Origin: Pseudonocardia oroxyli
GTDB taxonomy: Bacteria > Actinomycetota > Actinomycetes > Mycobacteriales > Pseudonocardiaceae
Direction: 5' to 3'
DNA: 64,000 nucleotides
NCBI RefSeq assembly: GCF_900102195.1
Contig: NZ_FNBE01000002.1
Location: 124,001 to 188,000 of the forward strand
Under the pieces are notes generated by a model. That model was not told where the DNA came from. It did not search any database and saw nothing but the letters and a program-made list of their open reading frames with translations. Position 1 is the stretch's first letter. Each line of letters begins with the position of its first letter. A program made the translations under genes and the position numbers. Positions 36,818 to 46,464 of this stretch are shown here, one piece after another.

Positions 36818-37435
36818 GTGAGCAGCGGCGAGGACGGCCCCCGATACATCCCCCCGAGGTCGGGTGGGGGCTACGCGCAGTACCCGCAGAACCCCTACGG
36901 GGCGAACGCCGGACAGCCCTACCCGTACACCCCTTACTCCGCGCCGTCGCAGCCCTCCTCGCCGCAGGACCACACCCCCGCCCCGCCGCGCCGCAGGCCG
37001 GGCACGGTGGTCGCCGGGGTGGTGCTGCTGGTGGTCGCGGCGCTGCCGTTCGTGGTGCTGGGCGTGCTGTCGCTGGTCACCCCGCTCACCCAGGCCGAGC
37101 TGCAGTCCGTGCTGCCGCCGGACCTGAACCTGGAGCAGACCCTGGCGCAGGCGAACGTCACGTTCGACCAGCTCCTGCAGGCGCTGCGGCTGATGTTCGC
37201 GATCATCACCCTGCTGGCGCTCGCCTTCGTCGCGGTGTCGCTCACGGCGCTGACCGGCAGGCGCTGGGCCCGCACGGTCGCCACGGTGCTCGGCGTGCTC
37301 TTCGCGATCTTCCTCGTGCTGAACCTCTCCGTGAGCGCCGCGGGCCTGGTCGTGGCCGTGCCGCTGGTCCTCCTGATCGCGGGGATCGTGCTGCTGCACC
37401 GCCGCCCGTCGTCGGACTGGTTCGCGAAGCTGTAA
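36818..37435 (+). CDS. Tyr/Pro-rich membrane protein of unknown function
   Basis: 205 residues. The first 55 are rich in Tyr, Pro and Asn ([22 protein letters not shown]). Four hydrophobic segments follow (about 60-85, 125-145, 155-175, 178-195). One of few genes here ending in TAA. No catalytic motif. Lies between hemB and hemL and may be co-transcribed with hemL, whose start is 10 bp downstream. Confidence 0.65.
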   Translation: MSSGEDGPRYIPPRSGGGYAQYPQNPYGANAGQPYPYTPYSAPSQPSSPQDHTPAPPRRRPGTVVAGVVLLVVAALPFVVLGVLSLVTPLTQAELQSVLPPDLNLEQTLAQANVTFDQLLQALRLMFAIITLLALAFVAVSLTALTGRRWARTVATVLGVLFAIFLVLNLSVSAAGLVVAVPLVLLIAGIVLLHRRPSSDWFAKL

Positions 37436-37445
37436 GACTGACGGG

Positions 37446-38741
37446 GTGAGCACCACCGAGTCGGCCGCCCTCTTCGCCCGCGCCTCGGGGGTCATCCCCG
37501 GCGGGGTCAACTCCCCGGTCCGCGCGTTCAACGCGGTCGGCGGCACCCCGCGGTTCATGGCGTCCGCGCGCGGCGCGTGGCTGACGGATGCGGACGACAA
37601 CCGCTACGTCGACCTGGTCTCCTCGTGGGGCCCGATGATCCTCGGCCACGCACACCCGGCCGTCGTCGAGGCGGTGCGGGAGGCGGCGCTGGGCGGCCTG
37701 TCGTTCGGGGCGCCCACCGAGGCGGAGATCCAGCTCGCCGAGGCGATCATCGGCCGGGTCGAGCCGGTCGAGCAGGTCCGGCTGGTGAACTCGGGCACCG
37801 AGGCGACCATGAGCGCGATCCGGCTGGCCAGGGGGATCACCGGGCGCACGGTCGTCGTGAAGTTCGCGGGCTGCTACCACGGCCACGTCGACGCGCTGCT
37901 CGCCCAGGCGGGCTCCGGTGTCGCGACGCTCGGGCTGCCCACCAGCCCCGGCGTCACCGGCGCGCAGGCCCAGGACACCGTGGTGCTGCCGTACAACGAC
38001 CTGGACGCGGTCCGCGCCGTGTTCGCCGAGCGCGGCGCCGAGATCGCCTGCGTGATCACCGAGGCGGCGGCCGGGAACATGGGCGCGGTGGCGCCCGTCG
38101 CGGGCTTCAACGAGGGCCTGCGGGAGATCACCCGCGAGCACGGCGCGCTGCTGGTGATGGACGAGGTGATGACCGGGTTCCGCGTCTCGCCCGCCGGGTG
38201 GTTCGGGCTCGACGGCGTGGCCGGTGACCTCTACACCTTCGGCAAGGTCATGTCCGGTGGCCTGCCCGCCGCGGCCTTCGGCGGCTCGGCCGAGCTCATG
38301 TCGTACCTGGCGCCGAAGGGCCCGGTCTACCAGGCCGGGACGCTGTCCGGGAACCCCGTCGCCGTCGCCGCCGGGCTGGCCACGCTGCGCACCGCGGACA
38401 AGGCCGTCTACGAGACGCTCGACGCGAACGCGGCCCGCCTCGTCGGCCTGTTCGGGGACGCGCTGTCCGCCGCGGGCGTGCCGCACCGGGTGCAGACGGC
38501 GGGCAACATGTTCTCGGTCTTCTTCACCGAGTCGCCGGTGGTGGACTACGAGACCGCGAAGGCCGCCGAGACCTGGCGCTTCCCCGCCTTCTTCCACGCC
38601 CTGCTCGACGCCGGCGTCTACGGGCCGCCCAGCGCCTTCGAGGCCTGGTTCGTCTCCGCGGCCCTGGACGACGACGCGTTCGCCGTCATCGAGCGGGCCC
38701 TCCCGGCGGCGGCGCAGGCCGCGGCGGCGGCCGTCCAGTGA
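37446..38741 (+). CDS. hemL: glutamate-1-semialdehyde 2,1-aminomutase
   Basis: Converts glutamate-1-semialdehyde to 5-aminolevulinate. 431 residues, class III aminotransferase fold. [12 protein letters not shown] start, [25 protein letters not shown], and pyridoxal-phosphate Lys267 in [21 protein letters not shown] start; GTGA overlap with the histidine phosphatase gene, as Rv0524-Rv0525. Confidence 0.97.
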   Translation: MSTTESAALFARASGVIPGGVNSPVRAFNAVGGTPRFMASARGAWLTDADDNRYVDLVSSWGPMILGHAHPAVVEAVREAALGGLSFGAPTEAEIQLAEAIIGRVEPVEQVRLVNSGTEATMSAIRLARGITGRTVVVKFAGCYHGHVDALLAQAGSGVATLGLPTSPGVTGAQAQDTVVLPYNDLDAVRAVFAERGAEIACVITEAAAGNMGAVAPVAGFNEGLREITREHGALLVMDEVMTGFRVSPAGWFGLDGVAGDLYTFGKVMSGGLPAAAFGGSAELMSYLAPKGPVYQAGTLSGNPVAVAAGLATLRTADKAVYETLDANAARLVGLFGDALSAAGVPHRVQTAGNMFSVFFTESPVVDYETAKAAETWRFPAFFHALLDAGVYGPPSAFEAWFVSAALDDDAFAVIERALPAAAQAAAAAVQ

Positions 38742-39400
38742 GCGGTGACCGCAGCTCCCCGCCGGTCAGCGGCCCGCGCACGGTGGTGCACCTGCTGCGC
38801 CACGGCAAGGTCCACAACCCCGACGGCATCCTCTACGGCCGCATCCCGGGCTACCGGCTCGCGGAGGAGGGGCAGGAGCAGGCGGGGATCGTCGCGAAGT
38901 ACCTGGCGTCGAACGACATCGCCGCCGTGGTGGCGTCCCCGCTGCAGCGGGCGCAGGAGACCGCCGCCCCGATCGCGGACACCCACGGCCTCGAGATCGT
39001 CACCGAGGACGGGCTGATCGAGTCCGGCAACCTGTTCGAGGGCGAGACCTTCGGCGTCGGGGACGGCGCGCTGCGGCGCCCCGCGAACTGGCGGCTCGTG
39101 CGGGACCCGTTCACCCCGTCCTGGGGCGAGCCCTACCTCAGGATCGCGCACCGGATGTTCGGCGCGGTGCACCGCGCCCGCGCGCTGGCCGAGGGCCGTG
39201 AGGCGGTCTGCGTGTCGCACCAGCTGCCGATCTGGACGCTGCGCCGCTACCTGCTCGGGCAACGCCTCTGGCACGACCCCCGCTCGCGCCAGTGCGCCCT
39301 CGCCTCGCTGACCAGCGTCGAGTTCACCGGCACCACGATGACCGGACTCACCTACGCCGAGCCCGCGGGTGCCTCCGACCCCACGGTGACGGGCGCATGA
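38738..39400 (+). CDS. histidine phosphatase (phosphoglycerate mutase-like, Rv0525-like)
   Basis: 220 residues. [12 protein letters not shown] with the catalytic His near residue 23 and a second His in [13 protein letters not shown]. The substrate is not known; GpmA activity is unlikely because the mutase inserts are missing. Coupled by 4-bp overlaps to hemL before it and the thioredoxin-like gene after it. Confidence 0.88.
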   Translation: MSGDRSSPPVSGPRTVVHLLRHGKVHNPDGILYGRIPGYRLAEEGQEQAGIVAKYLASNDIAAVVASPLQRAQETAAPIADTHGLEIVTEDGLIESGNLFEGETFGVGDGALRRPANWRLVRDPFTPSWGEPYLRIAHRMFGAVHRARALAEGREAVCVSHQLPIWTLRRYLLGQRLWHDPRSRQCALASLTSVEFTGTTMTGLTYAEPAGASDPTVTGA

Positions 39401-39981
39401 GGAGGGTTCTGCCGCTGCTGCTCGGCCTGCTCGTGCTGGCGGGCTGTTCCACCAGCAAGGACGCCGTCGCGACGGGCGCGCAGGAGTTCACGTTCGTCGC
39501 CCCCGGCGGGCAGACGACGATCCTGTACGACCCGCCGTCGTCCCGCGGGGTCGCCCCGAACCTGTCCGGCGACTCGCTGATGAACGAGGGCGCCCAGGTC
39601 GGGCTCGACGACTACGCGGGCCGGGTCGTGGTCGTCAACATCTGGGGTTCGTGGTGCGGCCCGTGCCGGACCGAGGCCCCCGACCTGCAGTTCGTCGCCG
39701 ACCAGACGAAGGACCTGGGCGTCTCGGTGCTCGGGATCGACGTGCGCGACGACCGGGACGCCGCCCGGGACTTCAAGGCCGACCGTGGCCTGACGTTCGA
39801 CTCGATCTTCGATCCCGCCTCGCGCAGCCTCGCGGCCCTGGACGGCTACCCGCGCAACGTCGTGCCCAGCACGCTGGTCCTGGACCGGCAGCACCGGGTG
39901 GCCGCGGTCTACCTGACCGTGATCCGCCCCAGCGACCTGCTCAGCACCGTGCAACGCGTGGCGGCCGAACCCGCTGCCTGA
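39397..39981 (+). CDS. TlpA/ResA-like thioredoxin lipoprotein (cytochrome c maturation)
   Basis: 194 residues. Lipobox LVLAGC, then a thioredoxin fold with active site SWCGPCRTE (Cys87, Cys90). Reduces apocytochrome c cysteines outside the membrane, fed with electrons by CcdA. Counterpart of Rv0526. Followed by a cluster of small palindromes before ccdA. Confidence 0.92.
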   Translation: MRRVLPLLLGLLVLAGCSTSKDAVATGAQEFTFVAPGGQTTILYDPPSSRGVAPNLSGDSLMNEGAQVGLDDYAGRVVVVNIWGSWCGPCRTEAPDLQFVADQTKDLGVSVLGIDVRDDRDAARDFKADRGLTFDSIFDPASRSLAALDGYPRNVVPSTLVLDRQHRVAAVYLTVIRPSDLLSTVQRVAAEPAA

Positions 39982-39994
39982 CGCGGGGGCCCCT

Positions 39995-40120
39995 GACGCT
40001 TGGGACGCCCAAGCGCCATGCAGCGACGCTTGGGACGCCCAAGCTTCAGCGGCTCTGGCGCGGCACTGACGCTTGGGACGCCCAAGCGCCATGCAGCGAC
40101 GCTTGGGCGTCCCAAGCGTC
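39995..40120. repeat. cluster of four GCTTGGG-N3-CCCAAGC palindromes between the thioredoxin-like gene and ccdA
   Basis: Copies at 39998-40014, 40028-40044, 40071-40087 and 40101-40117. They form two pairs, each joined by GCCATGCA-type spacers (GCGCCATGCAGCGAC), so a pair was duplicated. The last copy has 10-bp arms (GACGCTTGGG / CCCAAGCGTC). No ORF of substance. Confidence 0.88.
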
Positions 40121-40174
40121 ATCTCACCCCGCACCACCCGCCCGCCCGGCGCACTACGACGCGTAGAAGGTGCG

Positions 40175-40180
40175 TACTCT
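40175..40180 (+). promoter_or_regulatory. -10 box of ccdA
   Basis: TACTCT, 8 nt before ATG 40189; a start of its own downstream of the palindrome cluster. Confidence 0.4.
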
Positions 40181-40188
40181 GGCGAGCG

Positions 40189-40938
40189 ATGGATGCGTCG
40201 ACCACCCTCGCGGTCAGCGGCCCGCTGCTCGTCGCAGCGGTGGTCGCCGTCCTCGCGGGCGCGGTGAGCTTCGCGTCGCCCTGCGTGGTCCCGCTCGTCC
40301 CCGGCTATCTCGCCTACCTGGCGGGGCTCGTCGGGGTGGACCGCAACCGCACCGAGGGCCGGTTCCGGGTCGCCGGTGCCGCCGGGCTGTTCGTCGCGGG
40401 CTTCACGGTGGTGTTCGGCGCGATCCTGGTCGGTGTCGTGTGGCTCGCGGACGTGCTCGTGCGCAACGAGCAGGTGCTCCAGCGGGTCGGCGGGATCGTC
40501 ATGATCGTGATGGGGCTGGCGTTCGTCGGGCTCATCCCGGTGCTGCAGAACGAGCGCCGCGTGCACTGGGTCCCGAAGCTCGGTCTCTGGGGCGCCCCGC
40601 TGCTCGGCGCGGTGTTCGGGCTGGGCTGGGTGCCCTGCATCGGCCCGACGCTCGCGGGCGTCGTCGCGGTGGCGGCGGGGACCGGCGGCGGGAGCATGCG
40701 CGGCGTCGTGCTCACGCTCGCCTACTGCGCCGGGCTCGGGCTGCCGTTCGTGCTGATCGCGCTGGGCGCCTCCCGCGCGGTCGCCGCGCTCGGCTGGCTG
40801 CGCCGCAACACCCGCTCCATCCAGATCGCGGGCGGGGTGCTCATGGTCGCCGTCGGGGTGCTGCTGGTCAGCGGCCTGTGGGGGCAGCTGCTCGCCGAGC
40901 TGCAGGTCTCGATCGCAGGGTTCACCCCGGCCCTATGA
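40189..40938 (+). CDS. ccdA: CcdA, cytochrome c biogenesis thiol-disulfide membrane transporter
   Basis: 249 residues, six hydrophobic segments. Redox cysteines in FASPCVVPLVPGYLAYL and GWVPCIGPTLAG, the paired CxxP-like motifs that carry electrons across the membrane to the thioredoxin-like lipoprotein. Counterpart of Rv0527. Overlaps resB by 4 bp. Confidence 0.95.
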   Translation: MDASTTLAVSGPLLVAAVVAVLAGAVSFASPCVVPLVPGYLAYLAGLVGVDRNRTEGRFRVAGAAGLFVAGFTVVFGAILVGVVWLADVLVRNEQVLQRVGGIVMIVMGLAFVGLIPVLQNERRVHWVPKLGLWGAPLLGAVFGLGWVPCIGPTLAGVVAVAAGTGGGSMRGVVLTLAYCAGLGLPFVLIALGASRAVAALGWLRRNTRSIQIAGGVLMVAVGVLLVSGLWGQLLAELQVSIAGFTPAL

Positions 40939-42539
40939 GCACCACGATCCCCGCGCCGCCCGCCGCCGCGCCGCCGCCCCCGCACCGCACCCGTGCGGTC
41001 CTGGCGTTCGCGCGGAACGCCTGGCGCGGGCTCACGAGCATGCGCACCGCCCTGGTGCTGCTGTTCCTGCTGGCCCTGGCCTCGCTGCCCGGCGCGCTCC
41101 TGCCGCAGCGCTCGCTGAACGCCCAGCTCGTCGACCAGTACTTCGCCGACTACCCGCAGCTCGCGCCGCTGCTGGACAAGGTCGGCGCGTTCGAGGTCTT
41201 CGCCACCCCCTGGTTCGCCGCGATCTACCTGCTGCTGATGATCTCGCTCGTCGGGTGCCTCACGCCCCGCACGGTCGAGTACTGGCGCGCGATGCGGCAG
41301 CGGCCGGTCGCCACCCCGCGCAACCTGGCGCGGATGCCGCACCATGCCGTCGACGTCGTCGAGGGGACCCCCGACCAGGTCCTCGACCGGATGGACGCGC
41401 AGCTGAAGGGCTGGCGCCGGGTCCGCTCGGCGGACACGATCTCCGCGGAGAAGGGCTACCTGCGCGAGACGGGCAACCTCGTCTTCCACGTGAGCATCGT
41501 GGGTCTGCTGATCGCGATGGCCGTCGGGAAGCTGTTCGGGTACGAGGGCCAGGTCATCGTGCTGGCCAACGGCAGCCAGTTCTGCAACACCTCGATCCTC
41601 GGCTACGACTCCTTCCGCCCCGGCCTGCAGGTCGACGGCACCGAGCTCGCCCCCTTCTGCATCCAGGTGAACTCCTTCCAGGCCGACTACCTGTCCAACG
41701 GCCAGCCCGAGCAGTACCGCGCCCAGCTCGGCTACCAGACGGCCGCCCAGGTCGAGTCCGGTGACGCCGCCGACTGGCAGGACTACGAGCTCGCCGTCAA
41801 CCACCCCCTGCGGATCGACGGCGAGCGGGTCTACCTGCTCAACCACGGGTACGCCCCGAGATTCACCGTGACCTGGCCCGACGGCACGCAGCGGACCGGG
41901 GAGATCCAGTGGCAGCCCGTGGACCTGCGGACCTACCTCTCGCAGGGCGCCACCAAGTTCGAGCGCCCCGGCATCGCGGACCCCGCGGAGCGCCAGCGCA
42001 GCTCGATCGCGGTCACCGGCCTGTTCGCCCCGACGAGCTCGGGCGGCCAGGTCGTCACCTCCACCTTCCCGGACCTGCTCGCGCCCGAGGCCGCCGTGGA
42101 CGTCATGCGCGGCGACCTGGGTCTCGACGACGGCCGCGGCCAGTCGATCTTCTCGGTCGACCAGTCGAAGGTCGACTCGGGCGAGCTCACCCGGGTCGCC
42201 CGCGAGAACATGGTCCCGGGCCAGAGCATCACCCTCGACGACGGCACGCAGATCCGCTTCGACGACGTCACCCAGTGGGTGGCCCTGCAGATCAGCCACG
42301 ACCCGGGGCAGGAGGCGGTGCTGGTGTTCGCGCTGCTCATGCTCGGCGGGCTCGCGCTGTCGCTGTCGATCAAGCGGCGGCGGTTCTGGGTGCGCGTCAC
42401 GCCCGAGGGCGAAGGCCGTAGCCGGGTCGAGCTGGGCGGGCTCGCCCGCACCGACCGCGCGGGCTACGGCGAGGAGTTCGACCGTCTGCGCACGACACTG
42501 ACGGACCTGCTGGAACCGACCGGAAGCGGAGCACGCTGA
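40935..42539 (+). CDS. resB: ResB, cytochrome c synthase subunit (system II)
   Basis: 534 residues. Membrane segments at about 37-60, 90-110, 185-205 and a last one near 465, with a large outer domain between the last two. LLFLLALASLPGALLPQRSLN, ISLVGCLTPRT and ETGNLVFHVSIVGLL are typical of ResB. Forms the heme ligation complex with CcsB. Confidence 0.94.
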   Translation: MSTTIPAPPAAAPPPPHRTRAVLAFARNAWRGLTSMRTALVLLFLLALASLPGALLPQRSLNAQLVDQYFADYPQLAPLLDKVGAFEVFATPWFAAIYLLLMISLVGCLTPRTVEYWRAMRQRPVATPRNLARMPHHAVDVVEGTPDQVLDRMDAQLKGWRRVRSADTISAEKGYLRETGNLVFHVSIVGLLIAMAVGKLFGYEGQVIVLANGSQFCNTSILGYDSFRPGLQVDGTELAPFCIQVNSFQADYLSNGQPEQYRAQLGYQTAAQVESGDAADWQDYELAVNHPLRIDGERVYLLNHGYAPRFTVTWPDGTQRTGEIQWQPVDLRTYLSQGATKFERPGIADPAERQRSSIAVTGLFAPTSSGGQVVTSTFPDLLAPEAAVDVMRGDLGLDDGRGQSIFSVDQSKVDSGELTRVARENMVPGQSITLDDGTQIRFDDVTQWVALQISHDPGQEAVLVFALLMLGGLALSLSIKRRRFWVRVTPEGEGRSRVELGGLARTDRAGYGEEFDRLRTTLTDLLEPTGSGAR

Positions 42540-43555
42540 TGCCTGTCGACCCCCTGCTCTCCCAGTACAGCGACCTGCTGTTCGAGGGCACCGTGGTGGT
42601 GTACCTGCTGGCCATGGTGTTCTCGGCGGTCGAGTACGTGACGGCCCGGCAGAGCACGCCCGCCGCGGAGCCCGCCGAGGTCGTCGCCGTCGCGGCGACC
42701 AGCGCCGAGCCCGTGGCCGTCTCGGGCTCCGCCGGCTCGGCGGGCTCCGCGGCGGACGAGATCCCGCCGCCCCCGGTGAGGACGCCGAAGCCGGAGCGCA
42801 GCCGGGCGGACCGCTTCGGCCGGATGGCCGTCTCGCTGACCATCCTCGGCGTACTGCTGCATCTGGGCTCGATCGCGCTGCGCGGGCTGGCCGCCGAGCG
42901 GTGGCCGCTGGGCAACATGTACGAGTACACCTCGGCCGTCTGTCTCGCGGCGATGGTCGCGTGGCTGGTGGTGCTCCAGCGCGGGGCGGGCCGGAGTCGG
43001 GGGATCCGCAGGCTCGGGGTGTTCCTCTACGCCCCGATCCTCGTCCTGATGGTGCTGGCGGGCACCGTGCTCTACGCGCAGGCCGCACCCGTCGTGCCCG
43101 CGCTGCAGTCGTACTGGCTGGTCATCCACGTGACCACCATCACGCTGTCGACAGGGCTGTTCATCGTCCCCGGCGTCGCGAGCATCCTGTACCTGATGAA
43201 GCGGTCCGGGCGGCCCGCCGGGTTCGTCGCGAAGCTGCCCGCCCAGGAGACGCTGGACCGGCTCGCGTACCGGACCACGGTGGTCGCGTTCCCGATGTTC
43301 ACCTTCGCCGTGATCTGCGGCGCGATCTGGGCCGAGGCGGCCTGGGGCCGGTTCTGGGGCTGGGACCCCAAGGAGACCGTCGCGTTCATCTCCTGGGTCG
43401 TCTACGCGGCCTACCTGCACGCGCGGGCGACCGCGGGCTGGCGCCACGCCCCGGCCGCGTGGATCAACATCGTGGGACTCGCCACGGTGATCTTCAACCT
43501 CTTCTTCGTCAACATGGTCATCGCCGGCCTTCACTCGTACGCGGGGCTGGGCTGA
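42539..43555 (+). CDS. ccsB: CcsB/CcsA-type cytochrome c synthase subunit
   Basis: 338 residues. Heme-handling tryptophan motif WGRFWGWDPKETVAFISW near residue 270 and conserved His in LVIHVTTITLSTG. Eight hydrophobic segments. A Ser/Ala-rich loop after the first helix (about 40-80) is an insertion. Its ATG shares a base with the resB stop (TGATG). Counterpart of Rv0529. Confidence 0.95.
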   Translation: MPVDPLLSQYSDLLFEGTVVVYLLAMVFSAVEYVTARQSTPAAEPAEVVAVAATSAEPVAVSGSAGSAGSAADEIPPPPVRTPKPERSRADRFGRMAVSLTILGVLLHLGSIALRGLAAERWPLGNMYEYTSAVCLAAMVAWLVVLQRGAGRSRGIRRLGVFLYAPILVLMVLAGTVLYAQAAPVVPALQSYWLVIHVTTITLSTGLFIVPGVASILYLMKRSGRPAGFVAKLPAQETLDRLAYRTTVVAFPMFTFAVICGAIWAEAAWGRFWGWDPKETVAFISWVVYAAYLHARATAGWRHAPAAWINIVGLATVIFNLFFVNMVIAGLHSYAGLG

Positions 43556-43586
43556 CCGTCACCTCGACCGAGACGGCTCGCACGAC

Positions 43587-43592
43587 TACCGT
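43587..43592 (+). promoter_or_regulatory. -10 box of the MinD/EspI-like gene
   Basis: TACCGT, 8 nt before GTG 43601. Confidence 0.4.
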
Positions 43593-43600
43593 CGGCGACC

Positions 43601-45163
43601 GTGAGCGACAGTAGGCCGGACGAGTACCCCGACGGTTCCGTGGGCCGCTACGTCCGGGAGCGGTGGGCGGCGAACGCCCGTGCCGCCCAGGAGCGCCGGG
43701 AGCAGCAGCCCGGCATCGGCGCCCGGCGCGACGAGGCCTGGGGCGTGGTCCCGGAGGACGCGACCTGGGGTTCGGACGTCCTGGAGATCGACGAGCAGGA
43801 CGACGCCGAGGAGCCCGCGGCGCAGGCTCCGCAGGCCTACACCCCGGCACCGCAGGAGCCGGTCCACCCTGGCCCGGTCCCACCCCAGGAGGACCGCTCC
43901 GAGTGGTTCCAGGCTCCGGAACCGACGTCGTCGACACCCCCGGTGTCTCCGCCCGCGCCACCCCCGGCCGCCGTGCCTCCGCCCGCCGTGCCCCCGGCCG
44001 CCGTGCCTCCGCCCGCCGTGCCCCCGCCCGTCGCACCGGCGGTGCCCGACCGTGACGTGACGTCCACCCCTGCGCGGCCGTACCGGCTGCCGGCCACCGA
44101 GGACCTCGCCGAGGTCCCCGACGACGCCACCCCGCCCGACGGGGTGCCTGCGCCGCAGCGGCCGATCCGGGACGTCGGGCGCTGGACGGATCCCGGGGCC
44201 GTCGCGGCGCAGGAGGCGCAACGGCACCGCGCCGACTCCTCCGACGAGTCCGCGGACCTCTCCACGGCCCGCCTGCTGCGGCCCAGCCGCAGGCGGCCGC
44301 CGCGCACCGGGTGGCGCAAGTTCCTCTACCTGCTCACCGGGCGCCTGATCAACCCGGGGGAGAGCCCGCAGGACGTTCGGGAGCGCGAGCTGATCTCCCG
44401 GATCAACCAGCCGCTGCTGGGCTGCCACAAGATCGCGACGCTGAGCCTCAAGGGCGGCGTCGGCAAGACGACGATCACCGCCACCCTGGGTGCGACGTTC
44501 GCCTCCAAGCGCGGGGACCGGGTCGTCGCCGTCGACGCGAACCCCGACCGCGGCACGCTCGCGCAGAAGATCCCGCTCGAGACCAGCGCCACCGTGCGCC
44601 ACCTGCTGCGAGACGCCCAGCGCGTGCGCCGCTACACCGACGTCCGGGCCTACACGTCCCAGGGGCCGTCCCGGCTGGAGGTGCTGGCCAGCGAGGAGGA
44701 CCCCGCGGTCTCGGAGGCCTTCAGCGAGGACGACTACCGCCGCACGGTCACGCTGCTCGAGCACTTCTACAACATCGTGCTCACCGACTGCGGGACCGGC
44801 CTGATGCACTCGGCCATGTACGGCGTGCTGGGCGTGGCGGACCAGCTGATCATCGTGTCGTCGGGCTCGATCGACGGAGCGCGCAGCGCCTCCGCGACGA
44901 TGGACTGGCTGGAGGCGCACGACCACGGCGACCTCGTCCGCAACGGGATTTCCGTGATCAACAACGTGCACCGGCAGGCCGGGGCCGTGGACCTGGACCA
45001 GGTGGCGCGGCACTTCGCCGGACGCTGCCGCGCGGTGGTCCAGATCCCGTTCGACCCGCACCTCGAGGAGGGCGCGGAGGTCGACCTGGACCGCCTCTCG
45101 GCGCCTACGCGGATCGCCCTGTTGGAGCTGGCCGCGTACGTGGCCGACGGGTTCCCCCGCTAG
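43601..45163 (+). CDS. MinD/ParA-type ATPase with a proline-rich N-terminus, EspI-like (Rv0530 position)
   Basis: 520 residues. The first 250 are disordered, with a Pro/Ala/Val repeat (PPAAVPPPAVPP, about 118-150). A conserved KFLYLLTGRLINPGES linker leads to a deviant Walker A loop, LKGGVGKTT (Lys284), then VVAVDANPDRG, LTDCGTGLM and VINNVHRQ. The layout and LTGRLIN linker match EspI of the ESX-1 secretion locus. No ESX genes are nearby, so its partner is unknown. Tail-to-tail with the next gene, sharing CTAG. Confidence 0.8.
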   Translation: MSDSRPDEYPDGSVGRYVRERWAANARAAQERREQQPGIGARRDEAWGVVPEDATWGSDVLEIDEQDDAEEPAAQAPQAYTPAPQEPVHPGPVPPQEDRSEWFQAPEPTSSTPPVSPPAPPPAAVPPPAVPPAAVPPPAVPPPVAPAVPDRDVTSTPARPYRLPATEDLAEVPDDATPPDGVPAPQRPIRDVGRWTDPGAVAAQEAQRHRADSSDESADLSTARLLRPSRRRPPRTGWRKFLYLLTGRLINPGESPQDVRERELISRINQPLLGCHKIATLSLKGGVGKTTITATLGATFASKRGDRVVAVDANPDRGTLAQKIPLETSATVRHLLRDAQRVRRYTDVRAYTSQGPSRLEVLASEEDPAVSEAFSEDDYRRTVTLLEHFYNIVLTDCGTGLMHSAMYGVLGVADQLIIVSSGSIDGARSASATMDWLEAHDHGDLVRNGISVINNVHRQAGAVDLDQVARHFAGRCRAVVQIPFDPHLEEGAEVDLDRLSAPTRIALLELAAYVADGFPR

Positions 45164-45414
45164 TCGCGGTCACCCTTGTCGGACGGGGGCCCGTCGGTCT
45201 CGCCCGGGCCCTCGTCCGGCTTGCGCAGGTTCGTGTCGAGGCTGCGCAGGAAGTCCGCATCGTCGTCCGGACCCGTGGGCCGCGGCTTGCGCGGCACGTC
45301 CGAGGCCCGCGGGGCGCTCGTGCCGCGCGGGATCTCGGCGCGGTCACCGTTCATCGCCCGCCACAGCAGGAACGCGATGACCGCCGCGCCGACGAATGCC
45401 ACGAGATAGAGCAC
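45160..45414 (-). CDS. small single-pass membrane protein
   Basis: 84 residues, GTG start with GGAGG 7 nt upstream. One membrane helix (LYLVAFVGAAVIAFLLWRAM) and a charged, Pro/Asp-rich cytoplasmic tail. Function unknown. Its stop codon and that of the convergent ATPase gene overlap in the palindromic CTAG at 45160-45163. Confidence 0.65.
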   Translation of the reverse strand: MLYLVAFVGAAVIAFLLWRAMNGDRAEIPRGTSAPRASDVPRKPRPTGPDDDADFLRSLDTNLRKPDEGPGETDGPPSDKGDRD

Positions 45415-45484
45415 ACCATCACCTCCGGTACCGAGCGTACCGAAGGGACGGGCAATGCCCCGGTAAAGAACCCCGGGTGGGGGA

Positions 45485-45706
45485 TCAGCGGTGGTGCGTC
45501 CCCATGGTCGCCTCGCTGGTGAGGTCGGCGAGCATGCCGCGCACCTCGGACTCACGGAAGCGGCGGTGGCCGCCGGGGGTCCGGATCGAGCCGATCCGAC
45601 CGGCCGAGGCCCAACGGGTCACGGTCTTCGGGTCGACACGGAAGAGGGTCGCCACCTCGCCGGGGGTGAGCAGGCGCTCGTTCGCGTTCTGGGTCGGAGC
45701 AGACAT
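45485..45706 (-). CDS. bldC: BldC, MerR-like developmental DNA-binding protein
   Basis: 73 residues. LLTPGEVATLFRVDPKTVTRWASAGRIGSIRTPGGHRRFRESEV is the BldC helix-turn-helix and wing, nearly identical to the Streptomyces protein that controls the onset of aerial growth. ATG 45706 has GGAGG about 6 nt upstream. Confidence 0.94.
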   Translation of the reverse strand: MSAPTQNANERLLTPGEVATLFRVDPKTVTRWASAGRIGSIRTPGGHRRFRESEVRGMLADLTSEATMGTHHR

Positions 45707-45989
45707 CCGTGCCTCCGCAAGAGAATCCGTATCGTCGATTACCGGGCCATCGTGACACCGAGGACCCCGGGTACTCGAACGGTTGGGCGGAGGTAAAGGG
45801 CTCTTAAAGGGCAAAGCGGACTTCCGGGCGAAAGCCGGGCGGGAGTCTGAGAGGAGCCTGAGCGCCGCGACAGAGGGGCCTGAGCTGCGGAATCGCTCGT
45901 GTTCCCGAGGATGCCCGCGATCCGGTGGGGCGCGTGTGAGGCCGGGCTCGGGACCGCCGGACGGTGAACCCGCGGCGGCGAGCGGTCGG

Positions 45990-45995
45990 TACCCT
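45990..45995 (+). promoter_or_regulatory. -10 box of the DUF4229 gene
   Basis: TACCCT, 7 nt before ATG 46003. The 296 bp between bldC and this gene hold nothing else I can support. Confidence 0.4.
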
Positions 45996-46002
45996 CGTCG
46001 CC

Positions 46003-46464
46003 ATGTCCGCCGACACCGAGACCCGCGGCGCGCCGTCGCTGGGCGCCACCATCGCCCTCTACACGCTCGCTCGGCTCGGGCTGCTCGCCCTGATCGCCGC
46101 CGTGCTGGCGCTCGTCGGGGTCCCGGTGCTCTTGGCGATCCTGATCGGGCTGGTCGTGGCGCTGCCCCTGTCCATGGTGCTGTTCCGTGGCCTGCGCGGA
46201 CGCCTGGACGCGGCCTTGTCCGCCGCCCGCGAGCGCCGCGGCGCCGAGCGCGCCGTACTCCGTGCCGGCCTCCGTGGCGACGACGCAGGGCACCCCGACC
46301 CTCTCGAGCGCACCGGGCCGGCCGACGGTCCCGCCAAGCCCGTCGCCGACCGCACAGCCGAGGCCGAGGCGGAGGCCGACAAGCCTGACACCGAACCGGC
46401 CGGTCCTGCCGCTGCCCCTGCCGTCGCCGCCTCGAAGTCCGACGAGCCCCTCGACCGTTCCTGA
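46003..46464 (+). CDS. DUF4229 membrane protein
   Basis: 153 residues. Two close membrane segments (about 18-60: LYTLARLGLLALIAAVLALVG and the next), then FRGLRGRLDAALSAARERR and an acidic, Ala/Pro-rich tail. Found beside menA in many actinobacteria; function unknown. After its stop the gene-free repeat region begins. Confidence 0.78.
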   Translation: MSADTETRGAPSLGATIALYTLARLGLLALIAAVLALVGVPVLLAILIGLVVALPLSMVLFRGLRGRLDAALSAARERRGAERAVLRAGLRGDDAGHPDPLERTGPADGPAKPVADRTAEAEAEADKPDTEPAGPAAAPAVAASKSDEPLDRS

